Of a DNA stretch of 64,000 nt, positions 1 to 6,818 are shown in pieces. Source of the stretch: Pseudomonas entomophila (GTDB lineage Bacteria; Pseudomonadota; Gammaproteobacteria; Pseudomonadales; Pseudomonadaceae). The notes below the pieces were generated by a model. That model was not told the origin of the DNA, searched no databases, and saw only the letters and a program-made list of their open reading frames with translations. Made by a program: the position numbers and the translations under genes. The stretch covers positions 1 to 64,000 of the forward strand of contig NZ_JARGCS010000050.1 in assembly GCF_029193575.1 (NCBI RefSeq), read 5' to 3'. Every line of letters begins with the position of its first letter. Position 1 is the first letter of the stretch.

Positions 1-14
1 GGGTATTCGGGAAA
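1..14 (+). repeat. Terminal inverted repeat of ISL3 element (end beyond the transposase stop)
   Basis: GGGTATTCGGGAAA, identical to the reverse complement of 2584-2597. It lies 64 bp beyond the transposase stop codon. A TGTTG block further in is also shared by both ends. Confidence 0.9.
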
Positions 15-77
15 TCCTGTTGTAAGCAGGCTTCCCGATCCCAAAATCTCAAATTGATGGTCGTGTTGATGGACGCC

Positions 78-1388
78 CTATTGGGCGCCCTGGGTGGCCT
101 TGAGAATGGCCTCGATCGGCACGCCGTAATCGGTAGGTATCTCGCTCGGGTCCATCGTGAAGATGTCCCGCATCACGAACGGAGACTGTCGCTTCGGCTT
201 GGGCTTAATCACCTTGTGCTCCAGGCTGAACAACGTCTTGGCCCGGAACATCTCGAAGGACATGCCCCTGGCATTGCGGTTCAGGTCGCGCATCTGCCGG
301 TTGATCGACTCGGTGAAGGCGTTGGTGTTGCGCTGGGCAGGGCCGAAGTAAGCGAAGATCTCCCTCTCCCAGTTCGTCATCGAGGTGATCAGCGGCTTCC
401 AGTGGGCCTTGTGCCCCTCGGGAATCATGCTCAGCCACTGCTGGTAGCGTGACCGGGCCTCAGCCTCGGTGCTGGACTCCCAGATATCGAAGAACGCCTC
501 CTTGAGCTTGTAGGCCACCCCCAGCTCGGGGAACTGATCCAGCCAGGTGTGGATGACCAGCTCGTTCATCGGGTTCAGGTCGCGGCGGCGCATCAGCAAC
601 AGCTTGCGGTCGCCCTTGAGCTGCCGCCGTTGGTGCTGGGTCAGCTCCTTCTTGATGCCCTTGCGCAGCACCTCCAGCGATTCGTTGGCCATTCGCTGGA
701 TGTGGAACCGATCCACCACGATAGCCGCCTTGGGGAACAGCTTGGAGGCCACGTCGCGGTACGGCTTCCACATGTCCTGGCAGACGATCTGGACGTTCTC
801 CCGGCCCCGCATGTTGGCCAGGTAGTTGTAGAGCACGTCGAACTGGCGGGACTCCAGGATGTCGATGATCGTCCCCTGTTCGATGTTGGTCAGGACGCAG
901 CGGAACTGCCGGTTCAGGTACAGCTCGTCGATGCCCAGCACGCGCGGCAGGGTGGGCCGGTAGCCGTAGGCCTGCACCTCGCAGTAGGCCTTGATGACGG
1001 CGCGCACCACCGACTCGTCCACGCCGACCTCATGTGCCACGCTGGCATTGGTGTTGGCCAGGGAGCGCTTCACGATGAAGTCGTAGCAGCGCCGCGTCAT
1101 GCGGTGGTCTTCGGCCATCTCGTGAAACTTCGGCGTGAACGTCGAGTCGCAGCTCTTGCACTGGAAGCGCCGCTGCACGGCCCAGAGCGAGACTCGCTTT
1201 CCATGCATGGGCACGTCCCGGTATTTCACCTGCTTCTTGCCGAAGCGGACGAGCTGCCCCACCGTGCCGCAGGTGTGGCAGGCGGGCGGATCGGGATACT
1301 CCACCTGGAAGTGGTAATCGTGCTCGTCCTCTTCAAAGCTCAGCACCTGGGCTCGCAGAGGGTGGAGAAGGCTGGTAGGGGCGTTCAC
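78..1388 (-). CDS. tnpA: ISL3 family transposase
   Basis: This 436-residue DDE transposase mobilises the surrounding element. Two CxxC pairs (Cys37/Cys40 and Cys77/Cys80) form the N-terminal zinc-binding DNA-recognition domain typical of ISL3. A helix-turn-helix follows at about 100-135. The catalytic core shows GIDE (Asp154), VVDRFH (Asp226) and TNAFTE (Glu360), with spacing of 72 and 134 residues that fits an ISL3 DDE triad. The length is usual for the family and the frame is intact. Its ATG overlaps the stop of the upstream BRO gene in an ATGA, so translation is probably coupled to that gene and expression depends on the shared leader. Confidence 0.93.
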   Translation of the reverse strand: MNAPTSLLHPLRAQVLSFEEDEHDYHFQVEYPDPPACHTCGTVGQLVRFGKKQVKYRDVPMHGKRVSLWAVQRRFQCKSCDSTFTPKFHEMAEDHRMTRRCYDFIVKRSLANTNASVAHEVGVDESVVRAVIKAYCEVQAYGYRPTLPRVLGIDELYLNRQFRCVLTNIEQGTIIDILESRQFDVLYNYLANMRGRENVQIVCQDMWKPYRDVASKLFPKAAIVVDRFHIQRMANESLEVLRKGIKKELTQHQRRQLKGDRKLLLMRRRDLNPMNELVIHTWLDQFPELGVAYKLKEAFFDIWESSTEAEARSRYQQWLSMIPEGHKAHWKPLITSMTNWEREIFAYFGPAQRNTNAFTESINRQMRDLNRNARGMSFEMFRAKTLFSLEHKVIKPKPKRQSPFVMRDIFTMDPSEIPTDYGVPIEAILKATQGAQ

Positions 1389-2251
1389 TGCTTGGCTCCT
1401 TGGCGCATTTGTCGCAGTTGGTGCTGCTGCACCGTGGCGCGGGTCTTGAGGTTCGTCAGCGCCGCCTGGGCGAACTCGAACATCTCGTCGGTGGAGACCG
1501 GGAGGTCGCCAGGGGTGAGCATGGCCTTGATCAGGTCATGGTGACTCATCACACAGGCATCGGTGGGGATCAGCGTGTACTGCTCCTCGCCCTTGTAGTC
1601 GGTGGAGACCATCCAGCGTTCGATGCGACCCAGCGGGCGACCGATCAGGGTGCCGAAGCCCTTGATCTCGTCCTTCGGCAGCCACTCGCCCTCCAGCGCA
1701 TACGCCGCGATGAAGTTACGGGCAGAGTCGAGCTGCTCGGCAGGGATGTCGGCAGCGGAACGGACGCCGAAGGCGGCGTGTGTCTGCGACCAGATCTTCA
1801 TGGTGGCTCGCCGGCGTACATCCTGCGGCAGCGAGGACACCTTGCCCTTGATTAGCGAACCGAGCATGTGGAAGCCATCGGTGCCGATGGTTTGGCCTAC
1901 GAGCGTAGCCATGCGGTTGTCGGTGTCTTCGTACCGGCCATGCTTGCGGATCGAAGGCAGAACCTCGGCGGTAACCCACTTCTTGAAGCGCTTCGCCTCG
2001 GCCTTGCGACTACGAAGGATTAGGCTGTAGAGCCCGGACTCATTGATCAGGATCGGCTTGCGACCCGAACCCGAATACTGTTCGTGTTCGCACTTCTCGT
2101 CGCTATCCAGTCCAAGCAAGGCCTTATTGGTGTCGCTCAGCGCGAGTGCGGAGCAGACATCAATGGCGAAGAACCACGGCTGGTCGTCGATCAACAGGGC
2201 GCGGACCTTGCGAGCTTCAAACTGGAACGGGATGACTTTGGCTGCGTTCAT
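1385..2251 (-). CDS. BRO-N domain phage antirepressor-like protein (IS passenger)
   Basis: This 288-residue protein has a BRO-N domain at about residues 8-110 (FFAIDVCSALALSD, LINESGLYSLILRSRK, WVTAEVLPSIRKHG), the fold found in antirepressors such as P22 Ant and in baculovirus BRO proteins. The C-terminal half (KIWSQTHAAFGVRSAADIPA onward) resembles antirepressor C-terminal domains that bind repressors. I chose the ATG at 2251 because GGAG lies 7 nt upstream and a leader frame ends there in an ATGA overlap; an in-frame extension to 2410 exists but would cross the proposed C4 target. The stop overlaps the transposase start. In an IS this protein may relieve repression of the element or of resident phages; that role is inference. 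Confidence 0.82.
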   Translation of the reverse strand: MNAAKVIPFQFEARKVRALLIDDQPWFFAIDVCSALALSDTNKALLGLDSDEKCEHEQYSGSGRKPILINESGLYSLILRSRKAEAKRFKKWVTAEVLPSIRKHGRYEDTDNRMATLVGQTIGTDGFHMLGSLIKGKVSSLPQDVRRRATMKIWSQTHAAFGVRSAADIPAEQLDSARNFIAAYALEGEWLPKDEIKGFGTLIGRPLGRIERWMVSTDYKGEEQYTLIPTDACVMSHHDLIKAMLTPGDLPVSTDEMFEFAQAALTNLKTRATVQQHQLRQMRQGAKQ

Positions 2252-2397
2252 GGGGCATCTCCAACGATTCTGGCTGTGTGCCCACCTTCCCAAGGCCAAT
2301 TGGGAGGGTGGAACCGTGCGGGTTGGCCTACCGGTCGTTGGCACCGGCCACTCTTGCGAGTGCCCACACGGCCCACCCATAACGCGGGTGCAGCCAT
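2248..2397 (-). CDS. Possible leader cistron (icd-like position)
   Basis: A 49-codon frame ends with TGA overlapping the BRO ATG (ATGA), so it could couple translation into BRO as icd does for ant in phage P1. It starts just after the proposed C4 RNA terminator and contains the antisense target. The ribosome site (GAGG one base before the ATG) is poor, and the alternative frame reading directly into BRO is also open, so which frame is translated is uncertain. Confidence 0.3.
   Translation of the reverse strand: MAAPALWVGRVGTRKSGRCQRPVGQPARFHPPNWPWEGGHTARIVGDAP
2320..2342 (-). promoter_or_regulatory. Target of the C4-like antisense RNA in the BRO leader
   Basis: The transcript segment here pairs with 2438-2464 of the same strand through blocks of 7, 5 and 7 bp plus a terminal 3 bp, interrupted by a single mismatch and small bulges. 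In P1, C4 RNA pairs at the equivalent place to block icd translation and, through it, ant expression. Confidence 0.65.
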
Positions 2398-2408
2398 GCC
2401 TCGGACAC

Positions 2409-2431
2409 AAAAAAACCGCTCTAGGGCGGTT
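2409..2431 (-). terminator. Intrinsic terminator at the 3' end of the C4-like RNA
   Basis: On the minus strand AACCGC-CCTAGA-GCGGTT is followed by a run of T. It lies between the antisense segment and the target, so it would release a short RNA while read-through gives the BRO-transposase mRNA. Confidence 0.75.
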
Positions 2432-2495
2432 GTGTCCGCCAACGAATACCGGGAGGCCAATCCCAGGCCGCAGGATTTACTGCGACGGGGACACG
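2409..2495 (-). ncRNA. C4-like antisense RNA candidate
   Basis: Read on the minus strand, this stretch has a closing helix (GTGTCC near 2490 with GGACAC near 2435), an internal hairpin (CGCAG/CTGCG), an exposed antisense segment at 2438-2464 and a 3' intrinsic terminator. The antisense segment complements the leader of the downstream BRO gene. Known C4 RNAs (P1, P7 and relatives) have this order: antisense RNA, terminator, complementary target, antirepressor gene. The 5' end is estimated from the closing helix. A covariance-model hit to the C4 family would settle it. Confidence 0.68.
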
Positions 2496-2583
2496 GTACC
2501 CAGCCCAAGGCGGTGTGTCAACAAGATTTCCCGTAAGCAAAAACGATTTGTAGAGCCCTACTGAAAGGGCTCAATCAACAACC

Positions 2584-2597
2584 TTTCCCGAATACCC
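2584..2597 (-). repeat. Terminal inverted repeat of ISL3 element (end upstream of the operon)
   Basis: Exact reverse complement of bases 1-14; it marks the junction with the interrupted host or phage sequence at 2598. Confidence 0.9.
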
Positions 2598-2944
2598 GTA
2601 TTAAATCAGCCGTAACTCACCTCATCTCATCAACCTCAGATGATGGCGTTGAAAAACTCGTAATTAAAGCCAAAAATGAAGCCACTTCTGCTATGCTTGA
2701 CCTCTATGTCGTTGGTCGCGGGGTAATCTCTGACAACCTCGGAAATCACGACGAAAGTGTTATCGCGGAGACTATGGAATGCAAAATCCGAGATAACGAA
2801 AGCCTGAGGGAACAGCTCGAGATATTCAAAGCAGATGGACAACAAAACGAAGCGAACTATAACGGTATTTTATCTATTAACAGTGTCTCTGCCTGGACCG
2901 ATTTCGCTGGCAGGATACAAGCTGGCTACACACTACTACCCTGA
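2598..2944 (+). pseudogene. 3' part of a gene truncated by the ISL3 element
   Basis: An open frame runs straight out of the IS junction without a start codon and ends at 2944. Its decoded protein is acidic and soluble-looking (for example ESVIAETMECKIRDNESLRE) with no recognised domain. The frame is AT-rich compared with the rest of the window. An internal ATG exists at 2693, but the upstream frame remains open to the IS, so an interrupted larger gene is more likely. It overlaps the following membrane-protein gene by about 110 bp in another frame, which is unusually long and could hide a frameshift. Confidence 0.5.
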
Positions 2945-3299
2945 ATTAGCGCTAGGCTTTTATGCAAATAGAAAAGAGCTGGCATCAATTGTCGCTTCAT
3001 ATGCCTTCACCATGCTTGGCTTTCTAGCTGCAGTAATGGCAATCCTGCTGAGTTTCTCCCACTCGAACACCTTTAGACAGTACAGAAAAAACCAGTACCT
3101 TAGCGTATTTTTTTCAATTTACTTTTATTGCCTAGCAACTCTGGCTGCGACATTCTTAGCATCTCTTTTAGCGCTGTCATCTTCTCTGGCATCCTGGTCA
3201 ATCCAGGCGGCGTTAACTCTATCGCTAAACAGCATGGTCCAAGTGTTGATTATCGGACTAGCAATCTCCAGCATCTGCAGGAAAGCAATGCGAGGATGA
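2835..3299 (+). CDS. Small membrane protein of unknown function
   Basis: This 154-residue protein has about four hydrophobic segments: near 10-30, 55-75 (FTMLGFLAAVMAILLSF), 90-115 (IYFYCLATLAATFLASLLAL) and 130-148. The segment between the first two carries charged residues. I recognise no family. Base composition is AT-rich, unlike flanking phage genes, which suggests separate acquisition. The overlapping upstream fragment suggests a two-gene unit broken by the IS; such membrane partners occur in phage-borne defence or exclusion systems, but nothing in the sequence proves that. Confidence 0.55.
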   Translation: MDNKTKRTITVFYLLTVSLPGPISLAGYKLATHYYPELALGFYANRKELASIVASYAFTMLGFLAAVMAILLSFSHSNTFRQYRKNQYLSVFFSIYFYCLATLAATFLASLLALSSSLASWSIQAALTLSLNSMVQVLIIGLAISSICRKAMRG

Positions 3300-3342
3300 C
3301 TGGGATGCCCGATGCCAGCGCTGAAAACGGGCTCCTCGCAAC

Positions 3343-3678
3343 TTAAAATGGTGCCTCTTCCTCGTCCTCGTCCTGCTTAACCAGAACGACATCCTCCCCC
3401 CTATCGATCACCCGATCGTCATCCGTAGCTGCATCCCACTGCAGAATCACCGACCCGTCATCACAGAACGTCATGTCCAGGCCGTCAGTCTCGGCCAGTA
3501 GCTCCATGATCGTGTCCCAATCCTGGTCGCTATCCGTGTCCAGCTGATGGATCAAAACCTTCCTCCCGAACTGAGCAAGCGGGGAGTTAATCATCGCAGA
3601 GACCCGCAGCCCCAGTTTCTCCAAGCCTGTCAGATCCTCGCGAGGCGCTGGCGTCGCGAATCCTTGTGCCACTCCCAT
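3343..3678 (-). CDS. DUF1654 family protein, SOS-controlled
   Basis: This 111-residue soluble acidic protein matches the pseudomonad DUF1654 family, with the core LGLRVSAMINSP and the hallmark LDTDSDQDWD followed by LLAETDG. The function is unknown; family members are often found in prophages and damage-inducible loci. The tail is strongly acidic (KQDEDEEEAPF). The ATG at 3678 follows a good GAGGTGG ribosome site. A LexA box lies 16 bp upstream of the start, so induction on DNA damage is likely. Confidence 0.85.
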   Translation of the reverse strand: MGVAQGFATPAPREDLTGLEKLGLRVSAMINSPLAQFGRKVLIHQLDTDSDQDWDTIMELLAETDGLDMTFCDDGSVILQWDAATDDDRVIDRGEDVVLVKQDEDEEEAPF

Positions 3679-3693
3679 TTCCCACCTCTAATA

Positions 3694-3709
3694 CTGTATA
3701 TGCGTACAG
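3694..3709 (-). promoter_or_regulatory. LexA operator (SOS box)
   Basis: CTGTATATGCGTACAG matches the CTGT-N8-ACAG consensus exactly. It lies just upstream of the DUF1654 start, where bound LexA would cover the promoter. Confidence 0.88.
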
Positions 3710-3995
3710 GCAATAGAGATCTTAGCGTGAGCTCACGAAAAAATAATTAACCGCCGGTATTGACGTAAAATTTACCGCCGGTTAACTTTGCTGCATCGCC
3801 GGATCGACACCGGCCAGCGGCAAGGTAGCGATGAACAGGCCTCGACTGTTCAGAGGGTTGGCAACTGACCCAGGCGTGCAGCGTAAAGCGCCAAGACCAG
3901 TTATCCGGCGGACAGGGTCGCGGTCGGAGTCACCAATTCGAAGATAGCCGCGAAACCGACTCCAGTAGAGGGCCGCGGCTGAAGGAGATCCTAAA

Positions 3996-4094
3996 ATGCC
4001 GAGATTCACGAATGGGGCGTTGGTCTTTCTGTTTCTGCTGGCTTTGGCCGGTGGCTTTGCCATCGGGCAGTTGCTCGCAGAAATCAGCAGCTGA
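3996..4094 (+). CDS. 32-residue single-pass membrane peptide
   Basis: A short reading frame (start MPRFTNGALVFLFLLALAGG) begins after a strong AAGGAG at 3982-3987, spaced 8 nt from the ATG. Residues 8-28 form one hydrophobic helix. Its TGA overlaps the start of the next micro-gene (TGATG). Small membrane peptides of this sort are common in phage early regions; the role is unknown. Confidence 0.6.
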   Translation: MPRFTNGALVFLFLLALAGGFAIGQLLAEISS

Positions 4095-4204
4095 TGCTCA
4101 CCGGATTTCACTGGCTGGCCTTGGAGACAGGGCCAGACGGGAAGTCACAGGTGGCCACTGCCTTCCCAGTGAGCGAGCAATGGAGGGACGCAATCATGAA
4201 GTAA
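4094..4204 (+). CDS. 36-residue hypothetical protein coupled to the membrane peptide
   Basis: The ATG overlaps the preceding TGA in TGATG, a classic coupling arrangement. The peptide (start MLTGFHWLALETGPDGKSQ) is soluble and has a protein-like composition. No family is recognised, and it has no ribosome site of its own beyond the overlap. Confidence 0.5.
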   Translation: MLTGFHWLALETGPDGKSQVATAFPVSEQWRDAIMK

Positions 4205-4510
4205 GAATAGAGCCGCCTAATCCAGCCATGGATCACTGGCAGCCTACCCGGCCGCTACAGAGCTGGGCGCTTTGACCGACGACAGAATATCGGTCTCGGA
4301 GTGCGCTGGTCGCCGCCAGCCCCGATAGCCAGCCGCATGTGCTGCACAGCGTCGGTCGGTGGCAACGACGCCGGATGCGTAACCGGCCCGATTCACCTTG
4401 TTCCCCATCACAAGGCTGCATCGGAGAGCCTTCCCGACCCTACATCAAGCATGTTCAGGGAGACAGGCGGGATCGGCTCTCCAATGCAGCCCCAACGGAA
4501 GTGAATTGCA
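4205..4510. other. Intergenic stretch ahead of the ParB-like gene
   Basis: About 300 bp without a convincing gene. Short open frames here lack ribosome sites and have low-complexity composition. The notable content is the long inverted repeat at 4414-4491, which ends 19 bp before the ParB-like start codon. Confidence 0.5.
4414..4491. repeat. 17-bp near-perfect inverted repeat before the ParB-like gene
   Basis: GGCTGCATCGGAGAGCC (4414-4430) is mirrored by GGCTCTCCAATGCAGCC (4475-4491), 16 of 17 paired, with a 44-bp spacer. CCCG and CGGG just inside the arms extend the pairing. It could act as a cruciform or operator (parS-like) for the adjacent ParB-like protein, or as a hairpin in its mRNA leader. 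Confidence 0.7.
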
Positions 4511-5362
4511 ATGGCGAAGTCGTTCAAGCAAATGATCAAGGATGGCGAGGTGCGACGCGCCGATGCCATGAAAGTCCAGCTGGAGGATCTGTACGAGGAG
4601 CCAGGCTTCAACCTGCGCACCGAAGGTGAGGCCCTTGAAGCGAGCATCGACTCCCTTGCGGAGTTCATCGCCGCAGGCGGGCAAGTTCCACCGCTGGAGG
4701 TTCGACCTCGCGCAGAGGGCGGCGTATGGCTTGTAGATGGTCACCGCCGTCGACGAGCGCTGCTGAAGCTGGACGCAGCAGGCCGCCTCCCAAGAACGCC
4801 GAACAAGGAAAACCCAGCGATTCTCGAAGCTTGGGTGCCGGTGATCGCATTTGAAGGAAGCGATGCAGATCGGGTCGCACGCATCATCACCAGCCAGGAG
4901 AACGAGAAGCTCTCCCCTCTTGAGCTGGCCGAGGGTTACAAGCGACTGAGGTCATTTGGCTGGTCGGTCGAGCAGATCGCGAAGAAGGTCGCCAAGACCC
5001 GGCAGCATGTCGAGCAGGTGCTCACCGTCGGCAACGCTAATACCGACGTGCAGAACCTGGTCGCCGCTGGGCACGTCTCGGCTACCACCGCAGCACAGGT
5101 AGTGCGGGAGCACGGCGACGGTGCCGGTCAAGTGCTGGGCGCTGAGCTGGAGAAAGCCCAGGCAAGCGGCAAGAAGCGCGTAACCGCCGGAACGATAAAA
5201 GGACCGTCGATCCCCAAGCTGCGCCTTGAAGCCGTCCACACTGCCTCACGCAACTTGATTGCATCGCTTGATGCGATCGACGAAGACAGCCGAAGCCTAA
5301 CCATTTCCACCGCACTGGTCATCCAGCTGCGCAAGGCCTTGGAAAGCGCTCAACCGAGATAA
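4511..5362 (+). CDS. ParB/RepB/Spo0J family DNA-binding protein
   Basis: This 283-residue protein has the ParB N-terminal nuclease/CTPase fold, with the signature VDGHRRRRALLKL near residues 75-87, then a helix-turn-helix at about 145-175 (WSVEQIAKKVAKTRQHVEQV). The C-terminal part (about 205-283) is variable, as in phage and plasmid members. No ParA gene is adjacent, so it is more likely a phage regulator or a partition remnant than a full par system. The next gene starts 4 nt downstream, indicating one operon. The inverted repeat at 4414-4491 is a candidate binding site. Confidence 0.85.
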   Translation: MAKSFKQMIKDGEVRRADAMKVQLEDLYEEPGFNLRTEGEALEASIDSLAEFIAAGGQVPPLEVRPRAEGGVWLVDGHRRRRALLKLDAAGRLPRTPNKENPAILEAWVPVIAFEGSDADRVARIITSQENEKLSPLELAEGYKRLRSFGWSVEQIAKKVAKTRQHVEQVLTVGNANTDVQNLVAAGHVSATTAAQVVREHGDGAGQVLGAELEKAQASGKKRVTAGTIKGPSIPKLRLEAVHTASRNLIASLDAIDEDSRSLTISTALVIQLRKALESAQPR

Positions 5363-5365
5363 CCC

Positions 5366-5749
5366 ATGGACACGATCACCATCGGCCAATGGATAGGCCA
5401 CCTTGGGCGCGGACTCGCGCCCCGCGAGCTGGAATGCGTTCTCGATGTTGCCCAGGGCATGACCTCGAAGCAGATCGCGCGACACTTCGGCATCAGCGAG
5501 GGCGGCGTCGAAAAGCGCATCGCAGCCGCAATGTTCAAGCTCGACGTGCCCCGCCGCGCTGCCCTGGTCGCGGAGGCAATGCGCCGCAACATAATCAGTC
5601 CGATGTGCTTCCTGCTCGTCGCCCTAGTCGCAACCCACGCCGCAATCGGCGACAGCGATCCAATGCGCCGCGATCGCCGGGCGCCCGAACGGCGCACCGC
5701 CCAGATTCGAATCGTTCGCCGGGCCGAGGCCCTGGAACTTCACGCCTGA
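5366..5749 (+). CDS. LuxR-type HTH protein with a C-terminal hydrophobic segment
   Basis: This 127-residue protein has a GerE/LuxR-type helix-turn-helix at about 18-65 (LAPRELECVLDVAQGMTSKQ followed by IARHFGIS), the DNA-binding fold of NarL/LuxR regulators. No receiver or autoinducer domain precedes it. Residues 76-95 (IISPMCFLLVALVATHAAIG) are hydrophobic enough for one membrane helix, followed by a very basic tail. It starts 4 nt after the ParB-like stop, so the two are probably co-transcribed. Target genes are unknown. Confidence 0.75.
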   Translation: MDTITIGQWIGHLGRGLAPRELECVLDVAQGMTSKQIARHFGISEGGVEKRIAAAMFKLDVPRRAALVAEAMRRNIISPMCFLLVALVATHAAIGDSDPMRRDRRAPERRTAQIRIVRRAEALELHA

Positions 5750-5770
5750 TTCCCCACCGAGGATCACCCC

Positions 5771-6040
5771 ATGCAGACAGCAATGCACCCCGCCTTCGCG
5801 GAGAAACGCGCCCTGCTCGCGGCCCTGCTCGAGCGCAGCCAAGTGGTACGCGACGAAGCTCGCGCTAAGGTCGCCCAAGGGAGCCCGCGGTACCAGGCAT
5901 CTGGTCATGGCGGCACCTGGGATGTGGTTGAGATCGCCACGGGAGCGGTGCAGGGCTTCGCCTTTAGCTACCGGGCCGCGCTGCGGTTCGTGGATGCGAT
6001 GGAGGCCGGAGCGGCCAGCAGAACAGGCACACGGCAATGA
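5771..6040 (+). CDS. Hypothetical phage protein (89 aa)
   Basis: A small soluble protein with a conserved-looking centre (GGTWDVVEIATGAVQGFAFS) after a helical N-terminus. No domain is recognised. A GAGG ribosome site precedes the ATG, and its stop overlaps the next start in ATGA, placing it in the early operon. Confidence 0.6.
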   Translation: MQTAMHPAFAEKRALLAALLERSQVVRDEARAKVAQGSPRYQASGHGGTWDVVEIATGAVQGFAFSYRAALRFVDAMEAGAASRTGTRQ

Positions 6041-6495
6041 GCAAGCGCAAACCCCACAACATGCGGGCACGCCTCGAGCGCGCCTGCCGCGCCCTGGTCT
6101 CCGCCAACCACGCAGCCGTGGTGAACATCGACCCAAGCGGCCAGCAGGTGCTGATCAACTGGAAGAACCTCAAGCAGATTCGCGTTCGCCAGGTTGTCGA
6201 TGCCGTCTGCGATATGGCTCACAGATGGACGATCTACCTCAGCGTCATGTGCCGCAAACCCGATGGCGCGGAGTACTCCAAGTCAATCGAGGTGGCACCA
6301 AATGGCAATTACCGGGCCGAGCACCTGACCGACGTGATCGAGGCGACTTACACCGACCTGCGGGCCACAGCCAACCCCAATCACCTGGTGGCGGCCGGAT
6401 GGATCGCCATCCCTACCGACACAACTCTCGACGAGGCAGAGGCCGCCAAGATCTTTGCCGCCGTTGGCGCCTGGAATCAGCAGAAAGCAGCATGA
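6037..6495 (+). CDS. Hypothetical phage protein (152 aa)
   Basis: A soluble protein of mixed alpha/beta character, coupled by ATGA overlap to the gene before it. A basic N-terminus (MSKRKPHNMRARLERACRAL) leads into a folded region with HRWTIYLSVMCRKPDGAEYS and a C-terminal LVAAGWIAIPTDTTLDE. I know similar proteins only as uncharacterised Pseudomonas prophage genes. Confidence 0.65.
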   Translation: MSKRKPHNMRARLERACRALVSANHAAVVNIDPSGQQVLINWKNLKQIRVRQVVDAVCDMAHRWTIYLSVMCRKPDGAEYSKSIEVAPNGNYRAEHLTDVIEATYTDLRATANPNHLVAAGWIAIPTDTTLDEAEAAKIFAAVGAWNQQKAA

Positions 6496-6579
6496 AACGC
6501 ATCACAGCGCGCGGCCGGCACGGGCGGCGCCAACAACACATCACTCTGCCGCCCAGCGGCCTGCAACAGGGAGGCGAAG

Positions 6580-6768
6580 ATGCGAATCGATCTGCCGGGT
6601 CAGTTCGACCTGCCCATTCAAGTTTCCCATCAGGCTCCACAGGCGCCTGTCGGCAGTAAAGAGCAGCTGGCCGAGCGCATAGCAAAGGCGCTCATCAAGT
6701 ACGAAGCCCGCCCTTCCTCGGCGCTCTGGATAGAAATCCAGGCCTGCGCCCGCGAAATTCTCAAGTAA
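6580..6768 (+). CDS. Hypothetical phage protein (62 aa)
   Basis: A short protein with a strong ribosome site (GGAGGCGAAG before the ATG). An amphipathic helix (QLAERIAKALIKYE) makes up the middle. No family is recognised. It is separated from the previous gene by 84 bp that hold only a weak alternative frame. Confidence 0.5.
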   Translation: MRIDLPGQFDLPIQVSHQAPQAPVGSKEQLAERIAKALIKYEARPSSALWIEIQACAREILK

Positions 6769-6818
6769 CCACCATGCCGCCACCAGCACGGAGGGCGGCG
6801 CCATGCATGGAGAAAGCC

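Larger units (their letters stand above)
1..2597 (-). mobile_element. ISL3-family insertion sequence with BRO passenger gene
   Basis: The element is bounded by a perfect 14-bp inverted repeat (GGGTATTCGGGAAA at 1-14, its complement at 2584-2597), with weaker similarity continuing inward. It encodes an ISL3-type DDE transposase and, upstream in the same operon, a phage-type BRO-N protein with a structured leader. ISL3 members usually duplicate 8 bp of target; the left flank lies outside the window, so this could not be checked. The right end sits inside an AT-rich reading frame that appears truncated by the insertion. The first base of the window may be one or two bases inside the true left end. 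Confidence 0.88.

Noticed and set aside
2636..2845. A 69-codon minus-strand frame with aromatic residues
   Set aside because: No ribosome site, and it is antisense to the truncated plus-strand frame, which is open from the IS junction.
6492..6659. A 55-codon frame starting in an ATGA overlap
   Set aside because: Arg/Gln-rich low-complexity text and 80 bp overlap with the better supported 62-residue gene that has its own GGAGG.
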